42,613 nucleotides of DNA. It comes from a virus. The notes beneath the pieces were generated by a model. It ran no database searches. It was not told where the DNA came from and worked only from the letters and a program-made list of their open reading frames with translations. Location: the IMG/VR virus record IMGVR_UViG_3300020156_000013, positions 1-42,613 of that record. One strand, 5' to 3'. Position numbers and translations under genes: made by a program. Below, piece after piece: positions 1-7,743 of the stretch. Numbering within the stretch: the first letter of the stretch is position 1; each line of letters begins with the position of its first letter.

Positions 1-127
1 AGTCGACGATTTAATTATCAGTAATCCTCAGCCAGACGAGGCACAGGACGCAAGAGGCGGTTTTCCATTATTACGGGACCGCCTTGATAATTATGACAAA
101 AAATTAGGTTACAAGCAAAAACAAACT
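1..127. repeat. Terminal direct repeat, left copy (circular overlap)
   Basis: Bases 1-127 are identical to 42487-42613. The repeat lies inside one open reading frame that reads through the join without a break. A length of exactly 127 equals the largest k-mer commonly used by short-read assemblers, so I read it as the overlap left when a circular contig is written linearly. It is probably not a physical phage terminal repeat. Confidence 0.95.
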
Positions 128-1849
128 GAGTTACTTTCATATTTTTATGATCAACTTAGAGCGAGCCAACCAGTGATTGTAGCTGTCCAAGGTGATTCAG
201 AGGTGTACGGTTATGATATTACTTCAGCCGATATAAGACCAGCTGACCCAATACCGACTGATGACGGGACTCTTCATGGCGTAACTAGGGCATCCATTTC
301 TTATCCGGAAGCATTACAAGAGTATGTTAATCAAGTGTATGGAGCAGGTATCGTTACTGTCCTAAACCGAGGCTATGGCGGTGACTGGGTAACTAGAGGC
401 ATGCAGCACTGGAACAATAACCCTGGTGCTCACTTACACTTCCTTGGTTATGGCATAAACGATAGTAGGCATGCAAACTGTCCCTATAAAGGCGATGTGG
501 TTGAGTTTATCAAGCAGTATCGACTATTGATTGAACGGACACTGGATTGGGGAAGTGCCGTTGTATTAGTCCTGCCTTTCAAGGGTAAGCCGAATACCTC
601 AGTCGAGAGAAAGGTTGATGTTTTCGCAGAAGCTGTTAGACATTTAGGACTTGAATATGGGGTGCCAGTAGTAGATGCGGAAGAAATGCTCAGAGGCTAC
701 AGCGCTAAAATTTGGAGCGACAATACCCACTTGAATGGAATAGGTTACCGAATTATTGGAGCTCGGTTAATGGCTGTCTTGATTGGTGATGGTGTGATGA
801 ATCCATTTAAGGTCATTAATGGGACAACCAGCTTGCTCAATCATCAGCTAGATAGTTTTCAGCTGAAAGGGAATGTAAGCTCTTTTACAAGTACGGGATA
901 TCCTTCGCCAGATTCAACTGTTGAAGGAGAAGGGTACGCTTTATGGCTCCAAGATCCAAATGCTGAAGTATACCTAAGCTTTTTCGCAGATGAAGACGAC
1001 ATCATCGTTATTCCATCCATGTACACTGGCTTAGACAATGAAACAATAACGGTTGAGTTGGATTTCGGTACTGAACAAGCACAACATATGATTGATTACG
1101 TTAAGCATGATCAGGATAGAATTTTTGTTTCTGAGCCTAGTACAGTAACCATAAATACAACTGACTTGGGGATTAATGGCGTCTATTGGGAAAATGACAT
1201 TAGAGATGGCAAAGTGCCTTACATCCACATTACCAGCAAAGGTTGGCATGTAATCAAAATAAAGCAATCCATCACCGGTGCTGAAGGACTAAAGCTTCAT
1301 GCGGTCCATTTTAGAAATTATTCCACAGTATTTGAAGCGACAGGTGTTTTTACCGGATACACTTCTTACGATGGATTCAGTACGAATGAAGTACTTGAAA
1401 GTCGTATTAAATGGGTACCCTTATTAAAGCAACTGGGTCTATTTAATTACAGCACCTATTACATGGATTTCCCGATTTTAAATATCGAGGTAAACAATTT
1501 TGGATTGTGCCATGACACTTACGAGGTGCAGATTGTCAGAGCGAATGAAGCTGATAAATTGATTCTATTTGGTCTTATCAGCAGAGCGTTTATTAGTGCT
1601 GCTTATACACCAAGGATTATTTCGAATATTACCTATGATGCTGCAACCGATGAAATCGTAATTACCTGGGGAGGAAATACAACGAGGCAGGCTGGTTTCT
1701 TTATCTCAGTTGGAAGCGTCGGAGGAAATGTAAAAATATACCCACCACTCTCTATTGCTCCGGCACCAGTTAGAGGTGGTTTTTATTTTGATGGAACTGC
1801 TAATAAATTTAAAAAATGCGTGGATGGGTCCACATGGATTGATGCATAA
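2..1849 (+). CDS. Tail/baseplate protein with SGNH (GDSL) hydrolase domain, 3' part
   Basis: The frame is open from base 2. On the circle the gene starts at the ATG at 42374, giving about 653 residues. The N-terminal region has a basic stretch and a short helical segment, then the ARGGFPLLRDRLD motif common at the N-terminus of Bacillus phage tail proteins. An SGNH hydrolase domain follows: block I VQGDSEVYG (near base 188), block III GYGINDS (near 448) and block V with D-x-x-H (SDNTHLN, near 715). SGNH enzymes cleave esters, often acetyl groups on carbohydrates. Here it probably acts on cell-surface glycopolymer during adsorption. The C-terminal half is beta-rich and unassigned. It lies between the distal tail protein gene and the endopeptidase tail gene. 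The GTG at 173 is internal and should not be used as the start. Confidence 0.85.
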   Translation, partial: VDDLIISNPQPDEAQDARGGFPLLRDRLDNYDKKLGYKQKQTELLSYFYDQLRASQPVIVAVQGDSEVYGYDITSADIRPADPIPTDDGTLHGVTRASISYPEALQEYVNQVYGAGIVTVLNRGYGGDWVTRGMQHWNNNPGAHLHFLGYGINDSRHANCPYKGDVVEFIKQYRLLIERTLDWGSAVVLVLPFKGKPNTSVERKVDVFAEAVRHLGLEYGVPVVDAEEMLRGYSAKIWSDNTHLNGIGYRIIGARLMAVLIGDGVMNPFKVINGTTSLLNHQLDSFQLKGNVSSFTSTGYPSPDSTVEGEGYALWLQDPNAEVYLSFFADEDDIIVIPSMYTGLDNETITVELDFGTEQAQHMIDYVKHDQDRIFVSEPSTVTINTTDLGINGVYWENDIRDGKVPYIHITSKGWHVIKIKQSITGAEGLKLHAVHFRNYSTVFEATGVFTGYTSYDGFSTNEVLESRIKWVPLLKQLGLFNYSTYYMDFPILNIEVNNFGLCHDTYEVQIVRANEADKLILFGLISRAFISAAYTPRIISNITYDAATDEIVITWGGNTTRQAGFFISVGSVGGNVKIYPPLSIAPAPVRGGFYFDGTANKFKKCVDGSTWIDA

Positions 1850-1864
1850 AAGGAGGTTTTAATC

Positions 1865-3688
1865 TTGCTCATTATCGAAGATATTAACGGGAATGTGGAA
1901 GGTTTAACCGGATACAAGGTATTGAAGCGCAAAAGAAATACAAATGGAGAAAGAATACTATCTTTTACCGTGTTTCCAACAGGACAAAATAAACACTCCT
2001 TTCAAATGGTGCAGGAGGAATCAGTCATTAAGTTTGATGGTGATAAATACCGAATCAAGCAAATGTCTGAAAAGCCTCGAGGTAATAAGATAGTCAAGGA
2101 AGTTATTGCGATTCGTACTCTATTTGATTTAATCGATGATTATCAATACGATACCTATACTGGTTCAATGACATTCGCAAATGCCCTTGAATTTATATTA
2201 GGCGGTACCGGCTACACTTGGGACATAATCGGCACATTCTACGCCCAGGACTGGGACAATTTTGGTGACGATAACCGTATTGCGTTATTTCAGGATGCCT
2301 TAAAAAGATATGGTGCTGAATTCACATTGACAGACACGCATTTTACCTTTAAAGAAAAAATCGGCAACAAAACAGATTTTCAACTAAGGTATAACTACAA
2401 TATCAAGACCATTAATAGACAGGTTAACACCAATAATTTTTCCACTTATATCAAGGGTTACGGAAAACAAAATGAAGATGGCACCTATGTTGTTGAATCT
2501 GAGTATATCAGTCCTCTGGATGAAGCAAATGGAGGTCCATTTAAGCGAAAACACGCAAAGCCAGTAAGGGATGATAAGTATACAACCTTAGAAGGTTTGA
2601 ACGAACGACTCCAAGCTGAATTAAATGACGTTCCTGAGGTATCTATCACCGTTGATTTTGTGGACATGCGGAGAGCCGGGTATCCGTTCGATGTGCCAAA
2701 CGAGGGAGACGACATATTCATCATTTATGAGCCAATGAACAATCTAGACCTGGAAGCGCGGATAATGGAAATAGAAGAATGGTTTTCTGAAGGCGATCCT
2801 TACCCAATCCAGACGAATGCTACATTATCAAATTACCAGCCAAAACTCGTTAATCGATTTATTGAGTATAGTCGTACCCAAAAAAGCGTGACCGGGATTT
2901 TAGAAGGAAAAAAGAAAATTCCTTTTAATTCACTTGATTCAGCTGTGCAACAAACAACCAAGAAGCTTCAGAGTACAGAAACAGAAATTGAATACGCAAA
3001 TGGTTTCATTTTGCGCTCAAAGGATAATCCAAATTTCATTGTACTTATTAATAGTGCCGGCATAGGCGTTAGTCTAGATGGCGGACAAACATTCCAAACA
3101 GCATTGACGGCAGAGGGGATAGTAGCAGATCTAATCACATCAGGCACATTGAGAGCAATTCTAATCGAAGGGGTAGAGATTATTGGTTCTCTATTCCATT
3201 CAGAAAATAACTTCCAAGGTCCTTACTATTATACTCGAAAGTCGGTTGATATTGAGAACGCCCAAGTGTTGTTAAAGACAATTTTTGATGGACACCCATC
3301 TGCTGAATATTTGCAGACAATCCTTAATCCTGAATATTTACAAGTTATTCGCAATCGGAATGGCAATGCCATGAAAGAAACACTGGTTGAGGATGGTAAA
3401 GTTACCTTATTTACAAGAGATTCGAGCACCGGGGCCCAGCAGAGTAAATTACAACTAACAACTGATTCTTCAAGTGCTCGTTTATATGTAGACAAAGTAA
3501 TTGCAAATGGCACAGTTTTGGAACTTCAAGGATATGTAAGTATTCAAAGGATGGATATCGGTGGACTGCGATTCAATGCTTTCGAAGCTCCTGTGGTTTC
3601 CGGGGAAGGGTCAATGTGGTATGGCAATGGGTTTCAAGGAAAAGGCTTATATCTTTATAACGCAGCTGGTTGGCTAAAAATACATTAA
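1865..3688 (+). CDS. Prophage endopeptidase tail protein (Tal-like)
   Basis: This 607-residue protein starts with TTG after an AAAGGAGG site at about 1850. Its N-terminal ~350 residues read like the phage minor structural / prophage endopeptidase tail family (tail-tip hub, gp27-like fold): a beta-rich start (MLIIEDINGNVEGLTGYKV), an R-T-L-F-D-L-I-D-D region, then YIKGYGK. The C-terminal half looks like a fibre: a short coiled coil (QQTTKKLQSTETEIEYANG), FILRSKDNPNFIVLINSAGIG and a LITSGTLRA segment often seen where such proteins trimerise. It would cap the tail tube and contact the cell wall. It follows the SGNH tail protein and precedes the lysis genes. I cannot identify peptidase catalytic residues, so the enzyme activity is not shown. 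Confidence 0.82.
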   Translation: MLIIEDINGNVEGLTGYKVLKRKRNTNGERILSFTVFPTGQNKHSFQMVQEESVIKFDGDKYRIKQMSEKPRGNKIVKEVIAIRTLFDLIDDYQYDTYTGSMTFANALEFILGGTGYTWDIIGTFYAQDWDNFGDDNRIALFQDALKRYGAEFTLTDTHFTFKEKIGNKTDFQLRYNYNIKTINRQVNTNNFSTYIKGYGKQNEDGTYVVESEYISPLDEANGGPFKRKHAKPVRDDKYTTLEGLNERLQAELNDVPEVSITVDFVDMRRAGYPFDVPNEGDDIFIIYEPMNNLDLEARIMEIEEWFSEGDPYPIQTNATLSNYQPKLVNRFIEYSRTQKSVTGILEGKKKIPFNSLDSAVQQTTKKLQSTETEIEYANGFILRSKDNPNFIVLINSAGIGVSLDGGQTFQTALTAEGIVADLITSGTLRAILIEGVEIIGSLFHSENNFQGPYYYTRKSVDIENAQVLLKTIFDGHPSAEYLQTILNPEYLQVIRNRNGNAMKETLVEDGKVTLFTRDSSTGAQQSKLQLTTDSSSARLYVDKVIANGTVLELQGYVSIQRMDIGGLRFNAFEAPVVSGEGSMWYGNGFQGKGLYLYNAAGWLKIH

Positions 3689-3708
3689 GATGATTGAGGT
3701 GAAAAAGT

Positions 3709-3978
3709 TTGGGACCGCAAAAATATTTAGGTTTACTGGTTGATGTTCTTGAAGATGGAACTATTAAACTTCCAGAAGCTATGTTAAATGGCGCTGGTAT
3801 AGTTAAAGGTTCAAAGGTTGAGGTATTTGCAACAGATACACATCTTTTCCTCAGAACCATCGATGAAGAATGTTCCATATGTGGGACTAATGGAAAGATG
3901 AAAAACATTGGTGGTCGCTTAATGTGTAACCACTGTATTCACGAAATAAAACAATCCATTACAGAAGAGTCCAATTAG
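3709..3978 (+). CDS. Small AbrB-like / zinc-finger protein
   Basis: This 89-residue protein starts with TTG after a TGAGGTG site. The first ~50 residues resemble the swapped-hairpin AbrB/SpoVT DNA-binding fold: DGTIKLPEAMLNGAGIVKGSKVEVF, with the beta-loop-beta pattern and the 'kGskVev' turn. The C-terminal part carries two CxxC pairs (CSICG and CNHC), likely binding zinc. It would be a small DNA-binding regulator, and it sits between the last tail gene and the holin, an odd place for one. A hairpin terminator overlaps its stop codon. The AbrB-like reading rests on pattern only; a structural zinc protein is the alternative. Confidence 0.6.
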   Translation: MGPQKYLGLLVDVLEDGTIKLPEAMLNGAGIVKGSKVEVFATDTHLFLRTIDEECSICGTNGKMKNIGGRLMCNHCIHEIKQSITEESN

Positions 3979-3990
3979 GGCTCTTTTTAT
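3966..3990 (+). terminator. Rho-independent terminator after the AbrB-like gene
   Basis: AGAGTCC (3966-3972), loop AATTA, GGGCTCT (3978-3984), one G-U pair, then TTTTTATTTT. It overlaps the end of the preceding gene and lies before the holin ribosome site. It would reduce but need not stop lysis-gene transcription. Confidence 0.75.
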
Positions 3991-4015
3991 TTTGGAATTT
4001 AGAGGAGGCAAATAT

Positions 4016-4423
4016 ATGGATGGAAATAATATTGTCGCATTTATCAAAGGATTTGGAGCTGCAGTAGGGACAGTTTGGTCGTTTATTGTTGGAGCCATGG
4101 GCTGGGCATTCCCGACACTTCTTCTATTGATGGTTGCAGATTTCATCTCTGGGGTTTCAGCTGGATCTACTCGAGAGGGGTTAAGTAGCTCAAAGGGAAG
4201 AATCGGATTTGTTAAAAAGGTTCACATTCTGATTATTGTTGGTGCTGTTTATCTACTCGAAAAAGCAATTTTTCAAACACAACATTTAGGTGATGGGGTA
4301 ACGATTGCCTATATCATCATTGAGTTTATTAGCATAACAGAAAACGCTGGTAAATTAGGCGTTCCTCTTGGTCCAGTTAAAAACTTTATTGCTGTATTAA
4401 AAGAAAAAGGGGATGGTAAGTAA
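4016..4423 (+). CDS. Phage holin (toxin secretion/phage lysis holin family)
   Basis: A 135-residue membrane protein that would form lesions in the cytoplasmic membrane and time lysis. Hydrophobic segments lie at about residues 12-28, 30-46, 69-84 and 95-107, separated by the charged STREGLSSSKGRIGFVKK loop and followed by ENAGKLGVPLGPVKNF. This order is typical of the holin family named phage_holin_4/toxin secretion holin. I chose the ATG at 4016 because a GAGGAGGC site lies 6-13 bases upstream; the upstream TTG at 3992 has no site. The stop overlaps the start of the amidase (TAATG), so the two are translationally coupled. Confidence 0.88.
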   Translation: MDGNNIVAFIKGFGAAVGTVWSFIVGAMGWAFPTLLLLMVADFISGVSAGSTREGLSSSKGRIGFVKKVHILIIVGAVYLLEKAIFQTQHLGDGVTIAYIIIEFISITENAGKLGVPLGPVKNFIAVLKEKGDGK

Positions 4424-5154
4424 TGGTCGTATTAAAAATTGGCGGCTGCGCTGGTCATGGAATTAACACAGCAGGAAAACGCACACCAGACGGAGAACGG
4501 GAGTGGTCTTTTAACAATAAAGTGTGGTTAGCTTTCGAGCGCACGCTGAAGCTTTATGAAGGTGTAGTTGTTAAACGCTTTGATGACCCAACAGGCGCTA
4601 CCGATGTGCCGTTAGATAAGCGTACCAGTGGAGCTAACGCTTGGGGCGCTGACCTGTATGTTTCATTCCACCAAAACGCTTTCCAAAGTAAGTGGGGAAC
4701 TCACACTGGAACAGAAACCTATACATGGGGCAGTGGCAAATCGCTTGAAATTGGCAAGCTAATCCATCAAGCTATGTTGAGTGCGTTTGGACTGCGCGAT
4801 AGGGGTGTTAAAGATGGCAAACATCTATGGATTGTTAAAGCTACCAAAATGCCTGCTGTACTGTCAGAGGGTGGTTTTATGGATTCTACAATCGATATTA
4901 AAAAGCTGCTTGACGATAAGGTATTAGCTAAAGCAGGGGAAAATGTAGCTCACGCTGTAGCAAAAGCCTACGGCCGCAAATTAAAAGTTGTACCAAAACC
5001 AGCACCAGCACCTCCAACGGTCACAGCTCCTAGTGGAGAAGTTTTATATCGCGTTGTAACAGGATCATTCAAGAACCGAAACGAAGCAAAAAATCGAGTT
5101 GCTAAACTGAAACAAGCAGGATTCGATTCCTTTATTGACATTTTTAAAAAGTAA
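4423..5154 (+). CDS. N-acetylmuramoyl-L-alanine amidase endolysin (Amidase_3 + SPOR)
   Basis: This 243-residue endolysin would cleave the bond between N-acetylmuramate and L-alanine in peptidoglycan. Residues 1-180 match Amidase_3: a zinc-ligand region AGHG at the start, SFHQNAF in the middle, and VLSEGGFMD with the catalytic glutamate. A proline/alanine-rich linker (VPKPAPAPPTV) leads to a C-terminal SPOR domain (VLYRVVTGSFKNRNEAKNRV), which in other proteins binds denuded glycan strands. There is no signal peptide, so export depends on the holin, whose gene overlaps this start. A bidirectional terminator follows. Confidence 0.92.
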   Translation: MVVLKIGGCAGHGINTAGKRTPDGEREWSFNNKVWLAFERTLKLYEGVVVKRFDDPTGATDVPLDKRTSGANAWGADLYVSFHQNAFQSKWGTHTGTETYTWGSGKSLEIGKLIHQAMLSAFGLRDRGVKDGKHLWIVKATKMPAVLSEGGFMDSTIDIKKLLDDKVLAKAGENVAHAVAKAYGRKLKVVPKPAPAPPTVTAPSGEVLYRVVTGSFKNRNEAKNRVAKLKQAGFDSFIDIFKK

Positions 5155-5190
5155 AAAACAAATGCCCTTCTCCAAGTGAGAGGGGCTTTT
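5152..5190. terminator. Bidirectional terminator between the lysis operon and the leftward cargo genes
   Basis: The stem GCCCTTCTC (5164-5172) / GAGAGGGGC (5178-5186) has one G-U pair. It is followed by TTTT on the + strand and preceded by an A-rich run (5152-5162), which gives a T-run on the - strand. It lies between convergent genes and would stop both transcripts. Confidence 0.8.
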
Positions 5191-5195
5191 GTTCG

Positions 5196-5444
5196 TTAGA
5201 ACGGCAAATCAATATCAGGTATAGGCGCATTATCAAGTTGCCTTACTTTGTCAGTAATATCATGTTCGTTATTCCAGACAATCTTTTCTATTTCGGTTTT
5301 CCGGTGGCCTGTTTCGTTTTTGGTGTACCTAACCCAATCATGGGCCAATTTAGGGATATCCTCTTCTTTCCAAACGGTAAATTCCCCGCGCTTAGTTATC
5401 CTGTTTCCATCGATATTAAGGTGGATAGCCAAGTTTAATTTCAT
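5196..5444 (-). CDS. Hypothetical phage protein
   Basis: An 82-residue protein that I do not recognise. It is charged, with no membrane segment or cysteine pairs, and ends in an acidic-hydrophobic tail (IPDIDLPF). The ATG is preceded by AGAGAGGA on the - strand. It lies 17 bases downstream of the XRE regulator on the same strand and probably shares its transcript, so it belongs to the regulatory arm of the cargo block rather than to the lysis operon it converges on. Confidence 0.65.
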   Translation of the reverse strand: MKLNLAIHLNIDGNRITKRGEFTVWKEEDIPKLAHDWVRYTKNETGHRKTEIEKIVWNNEHDITDKVRQLDNAPIPDIDLPF

Positions 5445-5461
5445 TTAATAAAATCCTCTCT

Positions 5462-5686
5462 CTAAACATCGAAAAAATCCTCTCTTTTTACATTATAACC
5501 TAATTGCTTTAGAGCCTTTTCAATTTTTACCCATGTAGAAATTCTAGGACTATAATTTTTGTCATTACACATGTTTGAGACAGTTGTATTCCCAACATTC
5601 GCCTTCTTCGCAATTTCCTCTTGGAGTAGTTCGTTTTTATCTACCCATTTTCCAAATCTGCTTCTAGGTTTTCCAAGTCCAAACAT
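5462..5686 (-). CDS. XRE-family HTH regulator of the cargo block
   Basis: A 74-residue DNA-binding protein. An HTH lies at about residues 18-50 (LLQEEIAKKANVGNTTVSNMC), then ISTWVKIEKALKQLGY, typical of small XRE/Cro-type regulators. The MFGLGKPRSRFGKW start recurs in small regulators of Bacillus mobile elements. The ATG follows AGGTGAAATT on the - strand. It is transcribed away from the FtsK-like gene across a 268-base divergent region, so by position it is the likely repressor of the rightward 5955-8216 module. No effector or peptidase domain is present. Confidence 0.85.
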   Translation of the reverse strand: MFGLGKPRSRFGKWVDKNELLQEEIAKKANVGNTTVSNMCNDKNYSPRISTWVKIEKALKQLGYNVKREDFFDV

Positions 5687-5954
5687 AATTTCACCTCAAT
5701 ACTTTTTGGTACAAGTGTTAGCTAAAAATCCCGTATTTAAACCTGATGAAACTTTCGGGAATATTGGACAATCAGCCTCACATATTCATTTATCAATACA
5801 GGAAAACATTCGCATTAACATTCGTTTTGAAAGTCGCTACATGAATAACTTCACGTAACTCCACGTATCTACAGACGAAAGGGATTAACCTTGTTTATCA
5901 CAATGCGTTTTCTGTGAAACTATTACTACGTAATATCTAAAAGGATGGTGGCAA
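5687..5954. promoter_or_regulatory. Divergent regulatory region between XRE regulator and FtsK-like gene
   Basis: This 268-base gap must hold both promoters of the divergent units. I see clustered ACGTA words (near 5853, 5863 and 5927, e.g. CACGTAACTCCACGTAT), which could be regulator sites, but no pair of -35/-10 boxes with good spacing. The + strand stretch is open in a short frame (5559-5858) with no ribosome site and no plausible protein, so I treat it as non-coding. Confidence 0.45.
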
Positions 5955-7220
5955 ATGTTTTTCGAAATTGGCTCCACTTTACTGATGGCTGGCGTTACTG
6001 GTTATGCTTATATGAAGAAAAATGGAACTGCCTCTAATGATGCTGAAAAAATACAAAAGATATTTGAGAATGTGGGTTGGTCTAATGAAAAATCAGACCA
6101 AAGGATAAGGATCCAGCGGAAAAGAAAGATTGAAGGTGGGATTGAGTATATCTTTCAGGTCCCGTTAGGGTTTGACCGAAAGGATTTAGAAGCAAAGCAG
6201 TACATCTTAGAAGACGGCCTGAACGTTAGGCATAAACTGTTTGAATTCAATCCTAAGGCCATATTAAGGATTAAATGGGATAGATCAGCATTAAAACAGA
6301 TTAGAAATATCTTAACTTCCAAGAAAGTTAGTCGAAAGGAAATTGAAATTGAGTTTGATGGTATGTTGAAAATACAAGTATATAAAGAAGCCATGAAGGA
6401 CAAATACAATTTTGATTCCGGCTACCTAAAACACAACACCTGGTCAGTGCCAGTGGGAAACATAAGAAAAGGAATTGTTAGGCATGATTTTGACGAGCAC
6501 AAGCATTTGATTATTGCTGGCGCTACCGGTTATGGGAAAAGTGCCATTTTGAAGTTAATTATTATTTCGCTTATCTTGCAACAACCGGAGTTTTTAAAAT
6601 TGCATTTAATCGACTTAAAAGGTGGATCGGCTTTTCAAAGGTTCAAAGATTTAAAGCAAACTGAACATTTTACAAGGGATCCAAAAGAGGCTAAGGAAAT
6701 ATTAAGGGAAATCCAGGTAAATATGGAAAAGACATTTACCGCAGTAGTGGATGATGGCTTTGAAGATATAAAAGAAGCAGGAATAAAAGAACGCCATTTT
6801 ATCATTATCGATGAAGCTGCAGATATTGCAGATGATTCTACGTGTATGGAGCTTGTCACAGACATTGCACGACGCGGAAGGTCGGCTGGTTACTACCTCA
6901 TTTATGCGACCCAGTACCCTTCAAGCCAATCCATCCCGCAGCAGACAAAGAGAAATATACCCTCAAGATTGTGCTTTGTATTAGATGATGCCACAGCTTC
7001 ACAAACAGCTCTGGGGCAAACTGGCGCAGAGACACTTCCGTTAATACCTGGAAGGGGAATCTATAAAAACGTGAAAAGTCAGGTTGTCCAAACACCATAC
7101 ATCAATAACAAAGAAATTGATAGGTGTATAAAGCCTTTTATCATCATTAAGAAGAAGGAGGAGCACCATGAACAGGGAGAAAAGGGAGGAAGCAATTCTT
7201 TTGAGTTTAAGGAGATGTGA
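5955..7220 (+). CDS. FtsK/SpoIIIE-domain ATPase (DNA-translocase-like)
   Basis: This 421-residue protein has a short hydrophobic N-terminus (residues 5-20), which may be a membrane anchor. A ~160-residue region with no recognised motif follows, then an FtsK/HerA-type ATPase: Walker A GATGYGKS at about 189-196, LIDLKGG near 218, Walker B FIIIDEAAD near 283-290 and RRGRSAGYYLIYATQ after it. There is no FtsK gamma domain and no long multi-pass N-terminus, so it resembles plasmid and conjugative-element coupling or transfer ATPases (Tra/TcpA type) more than cell-division FtsK. The ATG follows AAGGATGG. It overlaps the replication-relaxation gene by 53 bases and forms one rightward operon with it and the membrane protein. 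Role inferred: DNA movement or partition of an extrachromosomal phage form, or transfer. Confidence 0.85.
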   Translation: MFFEIGSTLLMAGVTGYAYMKKNGTASNDAEKIQKIFENVGWSNEKSDQRIRIQRKRKIEGGIEYIFQVPLGFDRKDLEAKQYILEDGLNVRHKLFEFNPKAILRIKWDRSALKQIRNILTSKKVSRKEIEIEFDGMLKIQVYKEAMKDKYNFDSGYLKHNTWSVPVGNIRKGIVRHDFDEHKHLIIAGATGYGKSAILKLIIISLILQQPEFLKLHLIDLKGGSAFQRFKDLKQTEHFTRDPKEAKEILREIQVNMEKTFTAVVDDGFEDIKEAGIKERHFIIIDEAADIADDSTCMELVTDIARRGRSAGYYLIYATQYPSSQSIPQQTKRNIPSRLCFVLDDATASQTALGQTGAETLPLIPGRGIYKNVKSQVVQTPYINNKEIDRCIKPFIIIKKKEEHHEQGEKGGSNSFEFKEM

Positions 7221-7743
7221 CTACTTATCCCGGGAGCAGATTCAAAAGATGCATAATCTTGGCCAGACTCGTAATGCACAGAGGATTCTCAGCAATATGT
7301 ATGAATATTTATCATTTTTTACCGATGAAAGGCGAAAAGTATATTATCTTAACGCAGCTGGGAGGGAACGAGTCCAGGCAGAAAAAATCCGAAAGAAAAC
7401 AGCCATGATCAATCATTACTTAATGAGGAATGACCTCTATATTACAAAAGGGAGACCATCCAGTTGGAAAAACGAAGTAAAAATCACTATCCCCAATTCT
7501 AAATTGTCACTCATAGCAGACGCCGTTTACATCTTTAACAAAATCCATCACTTTGTCGAAATAGACTATAAACAATCAATGCATAAAAATGCATCTAAAA
7601 TTATTAGATACAAAGAGTTATCAACATTTAATCCACAGTTTTCGCTTGTGTGGGTAACTACTACGCAATTTCGAAAGAAAAAAATCGAGCAGTTATGCGA
7701 GGGCCTTAAGGTAAAAATATATCTTTGGGAGGAGATTCGATAA
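7168..7743 (+). CDS. Replication-relaxation family protein
   Basis: A 191-residue protein with an N-terminal winged-helix-like segment (AILLSLRRCDYLSREQIQKMHNL), RRKVYYLNAAGRERV, and a C-terminal half containing IADAVY, FVEIDYKQSM and YLWEEI. This is the pattern of the replication-relaxation family (Replic_Relax), known from plasmids and integrative elements of Gram-positives. A possible nuclease-like core (D-A ... E-I-D-Y-K) is visible in the second half, but this is inference. The ATG follows GGAGGAG. The gene overlaps the end of the FtsK-like gene, and its stop overlaps the start of the next gene (TAATG), so all three are probably made together. Confidence 0.8.
   Translation: MNREKREEAILLSLRRCDYLSREQIQKMHNLGQTRNAQRILSNMYEYLSFFTDERRKVYYLNAAGRERVQAEKIRKKTAMINHYLMRNDLYITKGRPSSWKNEVKITIPNSKLSLIADAVYIFNKIHHFVEIDYKQSMHKNASKIIRYKELSTFNPQFSLVWVTTTQFRKKKIEQLCEGLKVKIYLWEEIR

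Noticed and set aside
1-127. Physical direct terminal repeat of the packaged genome
   Set aside because: Its length equals a common assembler k-mer and it lies inside a coding frame that crosses the join, so an assembly overlap is the simpler reading.
5559-5858. 99-residue + strand frame over the XRE gene
   Set aside because: Antisense to a clear HTH gene, no ribosome site, serine/phenylalanine-rich shadow composition.
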